Positions 8,071 to 16,049 are shown, counted from the first letter of the stretch. The stretch: 64,000 nucleotides of DNA from Blautia glucerasea (GCF_020537505.1 NZ_JAJBMO010000005.1:153473-217472); one strand, 5' to 3'. Notes: a model not told the origin generated them from the sequence alone. Translations and numbers: made by a program.

Positions 8071-8122
8071 AAAGCGCCGGGCGCGGCGGCCATGTGGCCG
8101 CCTGTGTCCGGCGTCTTTTCTT
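8071..8122 (+). terminator. GC-rich terminator
   Basis: A long stem built from GCGCCGG/CCGGCGT and GGCGGCC/GGCCGCC around a two-base loop, followed by CTTTTCTT, right after the HTH gene stop. It also lies between convergent transcripts. Confidence 0.75.
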
Positions 8123-8994
8123 ATGCTTCGTGCTGCCAGTATCTTTTCCGCTGGCGCTCGGCCTCCTTACGGCGTCGCATCCGTTTGGCGCAGGCCGCGC
8201 AGTATTTGGCCCGGTTAGACTTCGGCTGGAACGTGGCCCCACACTCGCAGCAGCGTTTCACTTCATCCCGGTCTTTGATGATTTCGGCGTACAGGGCAGC
8301 GTCCAATGGGAGGACGGCTGCCTGAAACCACCGGCACAGCAGCGAATAGGAAATGCTTTGTACGCAAACACATTCCTCGCCATCGTCCAGTAACAGGCAA
8401 TTACCGTTACAGTAATTACAGCACTCATGCGTCAGACGCCGGGCCTTGTCCTTAAAGTGCTTGCGGGTCTTGAAATTGATGGTATGCCCTAAATACTCTC
8501 GTTTTTTTAAAATGTTCACGATGGTAGATGATCCCCATCCATAGGGGTCTTTGACCGGCTTTGAACGGTTCACACCCTCGTTGAAGCGGGCAAGGTGTAC
8601 GACAGGAATTTCAATCCGGTCTGTGGATAATTTGCAGGCGATCTGGTAAGGCCCATAAGTAGCCGTAAATCACAGTGCCGGTCAGGTGCTTGCCACTCAT
8701 GCCTTTTGACTTAAACACAAAGCGGATTTTCCGGCTGGTATCACGGGCGTAAAATTCATTCATAATGTTGCGGAACGGGGTAAAATCGTCATCGCCTTTC
8801 AGACTGTCCACACCGTCGTTGATGACGATTGCCTCTACACGCCCTGCCTCCACTTCCTCCATTATCGCCAAAAATCCGGGGCGGGCAAAATCCTCTAACA
8901 TCTGTTTTTGGTTGGATATGGAGTTGCTCTCGCCCTGTAACTCATCGTCCCGGCTCAGGTGCTCGTACAGTGGGGTAATTTTTTCATTTCTCAT
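8121..8994 (-). pseudogene. Broken large serine recombinase with Cys-rich protein tail
   Basis: The frame from 8994 to about 8611 starts like a Tn4451/TnpX-type recombinase (ITPLYEHLSRDDELQGESNSISNQK) with an internal deletion after QMLEDFA that removes much of the catalytic domain, and ends in a frameshift after GTVIYGYLW. The frame 8573-8121 continues with the recombinase stretch DPYGWGSSTIVNILKKREYLGHTINFKT, and then passes into a different protein: a Cys-rich domain (CCNYCNGNCLLLDDGEECVC, later CCECGATFQPKSNRAKYC) known from conjugative elements. The recombinase must be inactive. A ribosome-binding site AGGAGG lies before 8994. The fused frame may still make the Cys-rich part. Confidence 0.75.
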
Positions 8995-9009
8995 GGCTGT
9001 ACCTCCTAA

Positions 9010-9358
9010 AACAAAAATGCTCTAACAACTCATTTTGCCATGCACGTACATCTGCCACCGTAATCTCACTAAGAATCTTTTTCTCAAAATATGGTCTGAT
9101 CTTCAAGTCAATGATGTAACGCTTTGTATACATGGTGTGTTCACGAAGTCTGACATCCATATCCTTATAGTAGATTTCCAGAAAGTTCCCGAATTCGATA
9201 TCTACACCCTGGCTCTGTTGCTGAAGAAAGTCTCGCTCCCACTCTTTTGCCTCGCCTTTGGTCCGGAATCCACGTTTTTGTTTTCTCTTTTGGTTACCTT
9301 GCCAGTCTTTATAATAGACCTGTACTTTCCAGTTCTTTCCTTCTTTGTAAACACCCAT
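9010..9358 (-). pseudogene. Tyrosine integrase, N-terminal half (E0)
   Basis: The first about 113 residues match the N-terminus of the E2 and E3 integrases: the AP2-like arm-binding domain (YYKDWQGNQKRKQKRGFRTKGEAKEWERDF) and the core-binding domain up to VADVRAWQNELLE. After that the frame runs into the leader of the serine recombinase (HFCFRRYSHEK) and stops at 8984. The catalytic domain with R-H-R-Y is absent, so it cannot recombine. The clean break suggests insertion of the serine-recombinase element inside this gene, and the other half may lie to the left of the window. Confidence 0.85.
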
Positions 9359-9360
9359 TG

Positions 9361-9558
9361 TTAATCCTCAACCTTCATTCCGTAAATCTTTTCTGCCAAA
9401 AATTTGGTAGAGATTTTTCCAGCTACTACAATATAGCCTTTTGCTTTCAACTCCTTGTTGTACTCTCGCATCAAATTGTAGGCATACGCTTTAGAAACAC
9501 CAAGAATTGCACACACATCATCCACATCCATATACATTTTTTCCTGCACTATACTCAT
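9361..9558 (-). CDS. Excisionase-like HTH protein 1 (E0)
   Basis: 65 residues with a MerR/excisionase-type winged helix (MYMDVDDVCAILGVSKAYAYNLMREYNKELKAKGY) and a basic wing ending in KISTKFLAEKIYG. It lies 2 bp upstream of the integrase fragment and starts inside the end of the next excisionase (ATGA overlap). This position is typical of Xis, which bends the attachment DNA and directs excision. Confidence 0.85.
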   Translation of the reverse strand: MSIVQEKMYMDVDDVCAILGVSKAYAYNLMREYNKELKAKGYIVVAGKISTKFLAEKIYGMKVED

Positions 9559-9773
9559 ATCGCTTTATCCTCCTTCAAATATTGCTCAACATGTTCCAGA
9601 CCATAGATCTTGTCCTCTACATAGCGGGTTGGCACCCGTCCGAGAATAACATAATAGTTCTTGCTTTCCAGATCGGCATTCATTCTTTCCACCACCCGGT
9701 AAGCAAACGAAACTGATAATCCAAAGAGTTCTGCAATGTCTTCTACTGATAAATACATTTTTCTCTTACGCAT
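9555..9773 (-). CDS. Excisionase-like HTH protein 2 (E0)
   Basis: ATG 9773 is preferred (AAAGGA 8 bp upstream) and gives 72 residues: MRKRKMYLSVEDIAELFG, SFAYRVVERMNADLESKNY, VPTRYVEDKIYG. It has the same fold and motif order as its two neighbours, and it overlaps both by a few bases, forming a translationally coupled string. Confidence 0.8.
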   Translation of the reverse strand: MRKRKMYLSVEDIAELFGLSVSFAYRVVERMNADLESKNYYVILGRVPTRYVEDKIYGLEHVEQYLKEDKAI

Positions 9774-9993
9774 GAAACCATTCCTTTCCCTCTTCCTGTG
9801 GAATCTCACAAGTATCTTCTACTCCGTAGAAACGCTTCACAAAATACTTTGTCGGAACTTTTCCTCTAAGCGTCAAATATCCCTGTTCTTCCAGCTCCTT
9901 ATTCAGATTGCCAATGATCTCATAAGCCGATGTCTGTTTTACCTCCAGAAGTTCACATATATCGGCTGCCTTTAAAAATAATTTGTTCTGCAT
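9766..9993 (-). CDS. Excisionase-like HTH protein 3 (E0)
   Basis: 75 residues: LFLKAADICELLEVKQTSAYEIIGNLNKELEEQGY is the winged helix, followed by KVPTKYFVKRFYG. GGAGG lies before ATG 9993. It is the first gene of the three-gene string. The other elements in this stack have only one excisionase each. Confidence 0.8.
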   Translation of the reverse strand: MQNKLFLKAADICELLEVKQTSAYEIIGNLNKELEEQGYLTLRGKVPTKYFVKRFYGVEDTCEIPQEEGKEWFHA

Positions 9994-10304
9994 AATCAGT
10001 ACCTCCTGTATTTTGAATATTTATCTCTTCATATACTCTGTACTGGCAGATGTAAAATCGGACATCATTTTCCGAAATTTAGCAAATTATTTTAATTTTA
10101 CAGTTTCCATATGTGTTATCGCTGAACCATGGAGTTAATATCATTGAAAAAGGGTATAAAAAAACAGTCTGCCCTGACGGAAAATATTTCCATCAAAACA
10201 AACTGTTCTTCATATTCACACTAATTATATTTTCTGAGCATAGTTACTTTTGCGAAAATCTCAGATAACTCCGGAAAGAAAACAAAGAAAAAAAAGATTT
10301 TTTA
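9994..10304. other. Non-coding stretch before the E0 right arm sites
   Basis: No gene is seen. It contains weak inverted repeats only, such as GGAAAATATTTCC near 10179-10191, and is where E1-E3 carry their divergent XRE regulator. That gene has been lost here or never existed. Confidence 0.5.
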
Positions 10305-10321
10305 ACTCCATTTGCACTCCA
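10305..10321. other. E0 right integrase arm sites
   Basis: ACTCCA at 10305-10310 and again at 10316-10321, start-to-start distance 11 bp, 65 bp before the attachment core. Position and spacing match the right arm pairs of E1-E3. Confidence 0.6.
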
Positions 10322-10385
10322 CCGGAACATCCAGACAGCCCGCAAAACCTTTATTTATGGGCTTTTTCGCAATTTAGTCCGCTAC

Positions 10386-10393
10386 TCAAACTC
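10386..10393. other. Attachment core, E0/E1 junction
   Basis: TCAAACTC, identical to the last codons of guaA (reverse complement GAGTTTGA, encoding Glu-Phe-Glu). The wider match is TA(C)TCAAACTC. Confidence 0.8.
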
Positions 10394-10496
10394 GCAAATT
10401 TGAAATTAGTTCTATACAATTTTGTATAGGTGTTTCGGTTCTATTTTGTTTTATTTTTGTCCAACTGTCCGAGTCCTTTAGGATGTACCGAATAGT

Positions 10497-10529
10497 GTTA
10501 TCACTTTATTATCAAGATAATGTTATCAA
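10497..10529. other. E1 left integrase arm sites
   Basis: GTTATCA (10497-10503), TTATCAA (10509-10515) and GTTATCAA (10522-10529) in direct orientation at 12-13 bp steps, starting 104 bp inside the left core. The same motif forms the E1 right pair at 21909 and 21920. Confidence 0.7.
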
Positions 10530-10591
10530 TCTGAGCAAATGGAGTATCTCCTAAAATCCATTATTAATATAAATCAATTCATATCCCAAAA

Positions 10592-12436
10592 TCAAACTGT
10601 ATGATTTTGATAATATCTCAAAACGTTATCTGAAGGTCCAAATAACAACAATTTGTAATTATCCTTGTTAACATTAGTTCCTCTATTATCATGAAGTATC
10701 TTTTTATGTACCTCATTATCATTTTGAGCTTCCAAAATAATGTCGGATATATTTTCGACATACTCACCTGCTTCGGTTTTTACTAATATATAGTTTATTA
10801 CAAAATCAACATAATTATGAAGACATTCTACTATCGTATCTTCATACCAGAATTCTTGTCCTGCATGGACCAAAAAATTTCTTGTACGATAGATTCTTTC
10901 TATATGCCAACCAATTTTTTTCTGATGTCTTTCCAAAAGATCACTAATTTTTTCCCCGTTTTTTATGTTTTTATCCACTAATTCAAATATTCGCGTTCTT
11001 AATAAAGGATTATTTTCCAGAGTTTTTTCCACCGCTTTCACTCTATCTGTATCTGGATCATCAAAAAGAACATCAACAAATACCTCAAAGTTATCCAAGG
11101 AATATTGTTCAATTAATGGTTTATTATATGCTTTAACGTTAGCTATTACATCATTATGTAAATATTTCAATCTTTTTATAATATAGGTTCTCTGAATAAC
11201 CTCAATTAAAGCTCGCTTTACATGTTCACCTTTACTTCCACCACTACTTCCATTACTAAACAGCATTTCCAAAGATGTCCAAAGCATAGTAATAACATAT
11301 TTATTTTTTACACCCTGACTTATTGCATCACCATGATATGAAAGAACACCCATAAAATCAGAAAACATCTTCTGAGATATCCTTAACGACTGCAACATTC
11401 TAAGTACACTAGGCAAATAATTTTGTTCATACTTTCTATTTCTTCTTTGCATTGCAGATTGTACTTTTATTCTTGTCTTAGAGTAATTTAGACATACATT
11501 ATAAGGATAATTTTTTTTCACTTCATTATCTACATTTGTGATAATATCCACAAAAAATCCCATAAATTTTTGTACCTTTTCTGCCGCTTTATAGGGATCT
11601 AAGTCCATACATGTATATTTAACAATCTCAACTTTATCTACCACTTGTATTGACATATAATAATCTAAAAACCAGCTCATGGAATGATACTGTTCTTTTT
11701 GAATTATTGTCTTCAGTTCATCTATTGTCATTCTACTCAACTCAATTCTTCCTGAATCAACTATTCTTTCTAGACCTTTTATATATGTCATTATTTTTTT
11801 ATCAATAATTGTTATGCATTCCCATTTTTTGCGTTCAAATGAGAACAGTTCAAAATAATCATATATTTGATTACAAGTAGTAATCTCCCTTTTTTTAAAA
11901 AAATCACTGGTAACATTATATATGTGTTGCTTTGAATATCCCAATGCCATAATTTCTGACATCCAGTCACCTATTAATTTAATCAACTCGATTTGTTCTT
12001 TTTCTGCACAAACCAAATCGCAAATTTTATCCTTCAATTTATTATAATATTTCCTTCCCCCTAAATAATTCTGTAAATTTCGAATAGTGCTTTCAAATAA
12101 TGCTTTATCCGTTTTCAGTGTTTCTAACAACGAATATATTTTCCCGTATCTTTCTCCCAATATTTCTTTTGCAACTTTATCGTTAGACAAACTGAATTCT
12201 AATTCTTCCAATATAGGGATTAAATATTTTGTATAATACTTGTCCAGTGCATTTGATTCTTTTAAAAATTTATATGTATTATAAGCCTCTCGGCAAATTA
12301 ATCTAGTATTTAATGTTGGTGCTTTATATGTATCCGGCGAATAATCAAATGTCATTTCGTTTACACATTGAAAAAACAAAAAAAGATTTTTAGTAGTATC
12401 ATTTATTTTAAAATTATTAGATGGTCTACTTAACAT
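10592..12436 (-). CDS. Large HEPN-domain protein, candidate defence effector
   Basis: A 614-residue protein unlike any family I can name over most of its length. Near the C-terminus IYRTRNFLVHAG (about residues 516-526) gives the R-N-x3-H motif of HEPN ribonuclease domains (Arg 519, His 524), followed by helices YVDFVINYIL as in Apea-like HEPN proteins. The N-terminal 450 residues are mainly helical. GGGGAG lies 7 bp before the ATG. The gene is far richer in A+T than the backbone genes, indicating separate origin. As single-gene cargo at the element end, abortive-infection type RNA cleavage is a reasonable guess, but that is inference only. Confidence 0.6.
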   Translation of the reverse strand: MLSRPSNNFKINDTTKNLFLFFQCVNEMTFDYSPDTYKAPTLNTRLICREAYNTYKFLKESNALDKYYTKYLIPILEELEFSLSNDKVAKEILGERYGKIYSLLETLKTDKALFESTIRNLQNYLGGRKYYNKLKDKICDLVCAEKEQIELIKLIGDWMSEIMALGYSKQHIYNVTSDFFKKREITTCNQIYDYFELFSFERKKWECITIIDKKIMTYIKGLERIVDSGRIELSRMTIDELKTIIQKEQYHSMSWFLDYYMSIQVVDKVEIVKYTCMDLDPYKAAEKVQKFMGFFVDIITNVDNEVKKNYPYNVCLNYSKTRIKVQSAMQRRNRKYEQNYLPSVLRMLQSLRISQKMFSDFMGVLSYHGDAISQGVKNKYVITMLWTSLEMLFSNGSSGGSKGEHVKRALIEVIQRTYIIKRLKYLHNDVIANVKAYNKPLIEQYSLDNFEVFVDVLFDDPDTDRVKAVEKTLENNPLLRTRIFELVDKNIKNGEKISDLLERHQKKIGWHIERIYRTRNFLVHAGQEFWYEDTIVECLHNYVDFVINYILVKTEAGEYVENISDIILEAQNDNEVHKKILHDNRGTNVNKDNYKLLLFGPSDNVLRYYQNHTV

Positions 12437-12591
12437 TCATACTCTCCCCTTTAGCATCTAAATATAAACTTTTCCATATTGTATATTTTCTGTATTTATA
12501 TACATCATATACAGTCTATGACTTTTTTATTTTCAAACAACCATATCCACTAATATACCCATACCGTGCCCAAAGTTTTTTCTCAAAATGT

Positions 12592-12891
12592 TTATGTGAA
12601 AATTCTCGTAATATCCCGATACCGGTTTACTACCCGGTAAATTTCCACATACTCTTCTCCAACTTTATAAATGATCACATAATTCTCCCAAACCGCATAC
12701 TTGTAATCTGTTCGGAAACTAACTCTTTTTGAGAGATCTGCACCTATCCCCGGAAACATTTGAATATTTTCAAATTTATCGTAAATTTCTTTGATCGTCT
12801 TTGCAGCATATTCTGCATTATCCTCAGCAATATAATCACGAATTTCTTTTAAATCCGCTGCAACCAATGGGTTAATTCGTAATTTCAGCAT
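12592..12891 (-). CDS. RelE/ParE-family toxin
   Basis: 99 residues with the ParE/RelE pattern: LRINPLVAADLKEIRDYIAEDN at the start, then a strand-rich C-terminus with FRTDYKYAVWENYVIIYKV and RVVNRYRDI. The gene starts 3 bp after the antitoxin stop. Members either cleave mRNA on the ribosome or poison gyrase. Which one applies here cannot be decided from the sequence. Confidence 0.85.
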   Translation of the reverse strand: MLKLRINPLVAADLKEIRDYIAEDNAEYAAKTIKEIYDKFENIQMFPGIGADLSKRVSFRTDYKYAVWENYVIIYKVGEEYVEIYRVVNRYRDITRIFT

Positions 12892-12894
12892 AGT

Positions 12895-13143
12895 TTATTC
12901 CCCCACAAGGGCTTTTAGTTCGTCCAAGCTAAGCCAGCCTTCGCCATCTTTGACTGCCTCCTCTGCCTCCTGTAGCTTCATTAATAGCTTTTTCTCTGCA
13001 CGATCACGCTCATAATCTTCTATATCAAGCACTACAAAACGCCCTCTGCCATTTTTCGTCAAAAACACCGGCTCTCCAGTCCGGCAATTTTTTAAAACTT
13101 CATTATAATTTCTCAAATCAGATACTGGTAAAATATTCGCCAT
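12895..13143 (-). CDS. PHD/YefM-family antitoxin
   Basis: The start at 13143 (MANILPVSDLRNYNEVLK) gives 82 residues, with GGAG a short distance upstream. The N-terminal PHD fold (ILPVSDLRNYNEVLKNCRTGEPVFLTKNGRGRFVVLDIEDYE) binds DNA, and the acidic C-terminus (EEAVKDGEGWLSLDELKALVGE) should mask the adjacent toxin. The pair probably represses its own promoter and stabilises E1. Confidence 0.85.
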   Translation of the reverse strand: MANILPVSDLRNYNEVLKNCRTGEPVFLTKNGRGRFVVLDIEDYERDRAEKKLLMKLQEAEEAVKDGEGWLSLDELKALVGE

Positions 13144-13197
13144 ATAGACCGGTCTCCTTTCTTGATGCACTGTTTTTTTCTATATTTATTATATGTG

Positions 13198-13240
13198 AAA
13201 AAGCTGTAAAATTCAACTTAAAATTTTACAGCTTTCTTGT
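13198..13240 (-). terminator. Terminator between TA pair and XRE/membrane pair
   Basis: AAAGCTGTAAAATT and AATTTTACAGCTTT form a 14-bp stem with a short loop and T-rich flanks on both strands. It ends the membrane/XRE transcript before the antitoxin promoter. Confidence 0.75.
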
Positions 13241-13359
13241 TTTCCAAATTGCAACAACCAATTATCAATATTATTCCGACAAGGAATTCACCAATTATAA
13301 TCAATCAAAACATCAAAGATTCATTCTTGATTATATTTATCTAGATAAAACATTGTTAT

Positions 13360-13788
13360 TTACATCTTTTTACACAAATAACGATATATAATCGTAGCTA
13401 ATATATACTCTGCAACTGCAACACCGGCAAGAATACATACGATCAAAGTGCCTGCACGAAATAGTGCAGCAATAAACGAAGCAATAAAACACGCCACCAT
13501 AGTAACTGCCCATGATATATATCCCGCACGATTACGAAGCTGTACCTTTCTTTCATCCTTTAAATTAATTTCCTGTTGGCGTACTTTTTTACGATATGCT
13601 TCTACATTTTCTGGTCTTGTATGGTGATAATATCTCACGAACTGCATAATGCTGCTAAAAATCAATGCGAATCCCATGGCAAAAATCATTGAGGAATAAT
13701 AATCTACTTGAATAGTAACTCCAATAATTACTAAAGCTATACCAATAACAATATAAATTGCTAACATGATTTTATCACTTTTCTTCAT
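13360..13788 (-). CDS. Four-helix membrane protein paired with XRE regulator
   Basis: The start MKKSDKIM at 13788 overlaps the end of the XRE gene by 14 bp. 142 residues with two N-terminal helices (about 5-25 and 32-50), a charged cytoplasmic loop (RPENVEAYRKKVRQQEINLKDERK) and two C-terminal helices (about 88-108 and 113-133). It belongs to the small conserved membrane proteins often co-transcribed with a short XRE regulator in Firmicutes. The role is unknown. It could be the target or sensor of the regulator. Confidence 0.7.
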   Translation of the reverse strand: MKKSDKIMLAIYIVIGIALVIIGVTIQVDYYSSMIFAMGFALIFSSIMQFVRYYHHTRPENVEAYRKKVRQQEINLKDERKVQLRNRAGYISWAVTMVACFIASFIAALFRAGTLIVCILAGVAVAEYILATIIYRYLCKKM

Positions 13789-13987
13789 GTTTCTCCTCCT
13801 CATAAATAAATATTTCTTCAATATTCATACCAAAATACCTGGCAAGTTTAAAGGCTAACAAAATGGACGGATTGTATCTTCCATTCTCCAAGGAGCCAAT
13901 AGTCTGTCTTGAAACTTCCATGGCAGACGCTAATTCTTCTTGCTTAATTCCTCTTTCCTTTCTTAATTCTTCTAATCTGTTTTTCAT
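13775..13987 (-). CDS. Short XRE-family repressor
   Basis: ATG 13987 (MKNRLEELRKERGIKQEELASAMEVSRQTIGSLENG in segments) gives 70 residues, which is almost only the HTH plus a short acidic tail (EEIFIYEEEKHEEK). This is the immR/YgzD-like small regulator type. Its promoter carries a perfect 16-bp palindrome, so it very likely controls itself and the membrane gene. Confidence 0.85.
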   Translation of the reverse strand: MKNRLEELRKERGIKQEELASAMEVSRQTIGSLENGRYNPSILLAFKLARYFGMNIEEIFIYEEEKHEEK

Positions 13988-14017
13988 TGATTCTTTTCTC
14001 ATCCCCTTTCCATTCAC

Positions 14018-14080
14018 GGAAAGTTAACTTTCCATATCTTAATTATACATGATTACCCCGAAATGTCAAGTCAACTTTCC
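14018..14080 (-). promoter_or_regulatory. Autoregulated promoter of XRE/membrane operon
   Basis: On the minus strand: -35 TTGACA (14064-14069 on plus as TGTCAA), 16-bp spacer, -10 TATAAT (14042-14047). A perfect palindrome GGAAAGTTAACTTTCC covers 14018-14033 downstream of the -10 box, and a half-site CAACTTTCC lies at 14072-14080, upstream of the -35 box. Sites on both sides of the promoter suggest looping or cooperative repression. Confidence 0.75.
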
Positions 14081-14149
14081 ATAAAGGAAATAAAAAGAAC
14101 TCCTCATCTGCTAATGATAAAGACAATGATACTCTTTCTTTTTCACTTC

Positions 14150-14527
14150 TTACCCATATATAATCTCTGTAAGCACCATTTCCTCTGCTGCAGTCCTTAT
14201 TCCATTCATCTTCCGTATCCAAAGCTTCGGCTGTTCTGCCTTCAACGGTTCCGTAACTCCCTGCTTTTCTGCCATTTGCATTACCAGTATCTCCATCCGC
14301 TCATGTGCTTCCCGATCTACCCTGTTCAGATGTTTATTAAGCTTCCCTTGCAACATCAACATCTGATAGTACGGTTTTCTATGCTCCATCAGATAAGTTT
14401 TCCGAAGCATTCCATACTTTCCGTAACATGCTTCTTCATCCTCCATCAACTCCAGATCCGGCAGATAATAATCCCCATACAGTGTATAGCCCAGACCATT
14501 CTTATCATCATAAATATGTTTTTCCAT
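14150..14527 (-). CDS. tnpV: TnpV family protein
   Basis: 125 residues matching the transposon-encoded TnpV family: GLGYTLYGDYYLPDLEL, then YLMEHRKPYYQMLMLQGKLNKHLNRVDREAHERMEILV. The family occurs on mobilizable elements of gut Clostridia, and its role has not been established. It lies 14 bp downstream of the relaxase gene on the same strand. Confidence 0.85.
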   Translation of the reverse strand: MEKHIYDDKNGLGYTLYGDYYLPDLELMEDEEACYGKYGMLRKTYLMEHRKPYYQMLMLQGKLNKHLNRVDREAHERMEILVMQMAEKQGVTEPLKAEQPKLWIRKMNGIRTAAEEMVLTEIIYG

Positions 14528-14541
14528 AGCGTTAATCCTCC

Positions 14542-15855
14542 TTATCTTGTGTCCCGATCATGCGACCGCTTATTTACTTTTCTTCTGTTTTTCTCAGCTA
14601 TCTCTCTGCTTTTTTCGTTCTGAATGAGATATTCGGAACGTTCCTCTCCAACTGCCCTCTTGAGCCTCCGAAAATCTTCCTTTTCTTCCCGAAGAACTGC
14701 ATTTTCACTTATCAATTCCTGTTTCTGCTCCGCTAATGTGTGATTGGAATTTTTCAGTCTATCATACTTATAAACGACCTGATCCAACTGCTCTTTTACT
14801 TGAATATATTTCAGGTACAAACCATATAGCAGCTCTTTAAGTTCACTGATTACCGGAAATGCTTTTTTATCCCGGTAACTCTTGACACTTTCCAGCATCC
14901 CAGCTTCTGGAAGTACCTCATCAACTGGTTTTGAGAATTCACCGGCATATCTTTGGATATCTTTTGCAATAGTTTTAGCCTTGTTCAGACCTTTCTCATA
15001 TTTATCAGCAGTTGCTTTCGCCTGTTCTGCTTCCTTTTCTGCCTGGGCACGCTCTGCTTTCTTTTTCTGCAGCTCATCCCCAGTCTGCTGTAATTCCTCA
15101 TGGAGATTATCTGCCAGTTCATGGTAAGCAGCCGTTTCCTTCTGCAACTGTGCTTTCTTCTCTTCCAGAACTGCCACTTCCTGTGCACGCTGTTCCTTTT
15201 TGAAATTTAAGACATCCAGATGCTCCCGGTGTGTACCTTTTTGCTCCCAGATCATCCCATATCTTTCTGCGATCTTCGCCAGCTCTTGCTTCTCCGATTC
15301 CATCCACTGATTATATTCAGTATTTTCCCTACCCTTTCCGACAAAGCCTCTGGATGCCAGCGCCTGCTTCATGGATACTCTGGTATCCGGTCCACGTTTA
15401 CTTCCAGTTACATACGGCACAAAATCAATATGAAGATGTGGTGTTGCCTCATCCATATGCAGATATATACCAAATACCCGGAACTGTGGATTTCGTTTCT
15501 GAAAATCTTTTGCAAAATCCAGTAATGCCAGTCTGGCAATCTGTCCTTCACGGCTTAAACATCCGGTATCGTCTTTATTCCCAATTTGGAAGACTGCTTC
15601 GTGGAAAACTTTCTCCTGTTTCCCAGTTCGGATGTGCTCATAATAATCTTCAATCTTCCGGTCTTTTCGTTTCTGTTTTGCGTTGTACCGTCCAATTGCT
15701 TCATCAAACAATTCGTGGTAAACGTCCTTCACATTCTCTGACTGCAATACCACGTTTCGGATTGTACGGGCAGCATCTACGTTTTCTGCAATAAACTTTC
15801 TCTCATTGTGGGCGATAGAACCTTTTACAATCATACCGCTGATCGTCCTTTTCAT
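14542..15855 (-). CDS. mobV: MobV-family relaxase (E1)
   Basis: ATG 15855 (MKRTISGM) is preferred to the longer frame, as it matches the starts in E2 and E3. 437 residues. The catalytic domain is N-terminal with conserved early residues (AHNERKF, NV) and the metal-binding motif HMDEATPHLHIDF at residues 133-145 (His 133, 140, 142). The C-terminal 230 residues form a long charged coiled coil. The enzyme nicks oriT and leads one strand into the recipient, using conjugation machinery supplied by another element. The oriT-like palindrome lies directly upstream. Confidence 0.95.
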   Translation of the reverse strand: MKRTISGMIVKGSIAHNERKFIAENVDAARTIRNVVLQSENVKDVYHELFDEAIGRYNAKQKRKDRKIEDYYEHIRTGKQEKVFHEAVFQIGNKDDTGCLSREGQIARLALLDFAKDFQKRNPQFRVFGIYLHMDEATPHLHIDFVPYVTGSKRGPDTRVSMKQALASRGFVGKGRENTEYNQWMESEKQELAKIAERYGMIWEQKGTHREHLDVLNFKKEQRAQEVAVLEEKKAQLQKETAAYHELADNLHEELQQTGDELQKKKAERAQAEKEAEQAKATADKYEKGLNKAKTIAKDIQRYAGEFSKPVDEVLPEAGMLESVKSYRDKKAFPVISELKELLYGLYLKYIQVKEQLDQVVYKYDRLKNSNHTLAEQKQELISENAVLREEKEDFRRLKRAVGEERSEYLIQNEKSREIAEKNRRKVNKRSHDRDTR

Positions 15856-15892
15856 TTCCACTATTTTCACCTCCCTCGCTGATAAAAATGCC

Positions 15893-16045
15893 GGATACAG
15901 CAAAAAGAAATCTGCGCCGGATACGGCGGTTTTGTTACTTTTGTCAAAAGTAACGCAAAAGCACTTTCGACAGCCGTACCGTCCATCAAAAGTACCCTTG
16001 CGCCCTGCCGGGAGCTTTTCCTCCCTTCGGTCGGTATGGGTGTGC
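15893..16045. other. Candidate origin of transfer (E1)
   Basis: A 21-bp palindrome (arms GTTACTTTTG and CAAAAGTAAC, 15934-15954) is followed by GCAAAAGCACTTTCGACAGC and GCCGTACCGTCCATC. The block is preserved between the relaxase and the DUF5348 gene in E3, and with compensating changes in E2. Palindrome next to a MobV gene fits oriT. The nick site is not determined. Confidence 0.7.
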
Positions 16046-16049
16046 CCGG

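Larger units (their letters stand above)
1..9017. mobile_element. Decayed conjugative-element mosaic
   Basis: This stretch holds typical accessory genes of Firmicutes conjugative transposons: a sigma-like factor plus HTH partner, a large serine recombinase, a Cys-rich protein, and topoisomerase and other scraps. They are mixed with cargo (DtxR regulator with ABC exporter half, lantibiotic immunity module). No conjugation ATPase, coupling protein or relaxase is seen, so it is either a remnant or only the end of a larger element continuing to the left. The right edge is placed where the leader of the serine recombinase replaces integrase coding sequence near 9017. The left edge is outside the window. 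Confidence 0.6.
9010..10393. mobile_element. E0: right end of a fourth guaA-type integrative element
   Basis: It contains half an integrase, three excisionase-like genes, a right arm-site pair (10305-10321) and an attachment core (10386-10393), in the same order as the right ends of E1, E2 and E3. Mobilization genes and the left end are missing from the window. The integrase is cut at about 9017 by the serine-recombinase element. No XRE regulator is left between the excisionases and the core. Confidence 0.75.

Noticed and set aside
9361..9993. One interrupted regulator gene instead of three
   Set aside because: Each frame has its own complete winged helix, start codon and basic wing, and the overlaps are of the coupled type.
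10535..10545. GCAAATGGAGT, an 11-bp inverted match to the E0 arm region (10304-10321)
   Set aside because: It is a single match in the opposite orientation without the 11-bp pair, so it is probably chance.
12421..12732. Plus-strand frame between the HEPN and RelE genes
   Set aside because: It is the complement of the toxin gene end and an AT-rich gap, with no ribosome-binding site.
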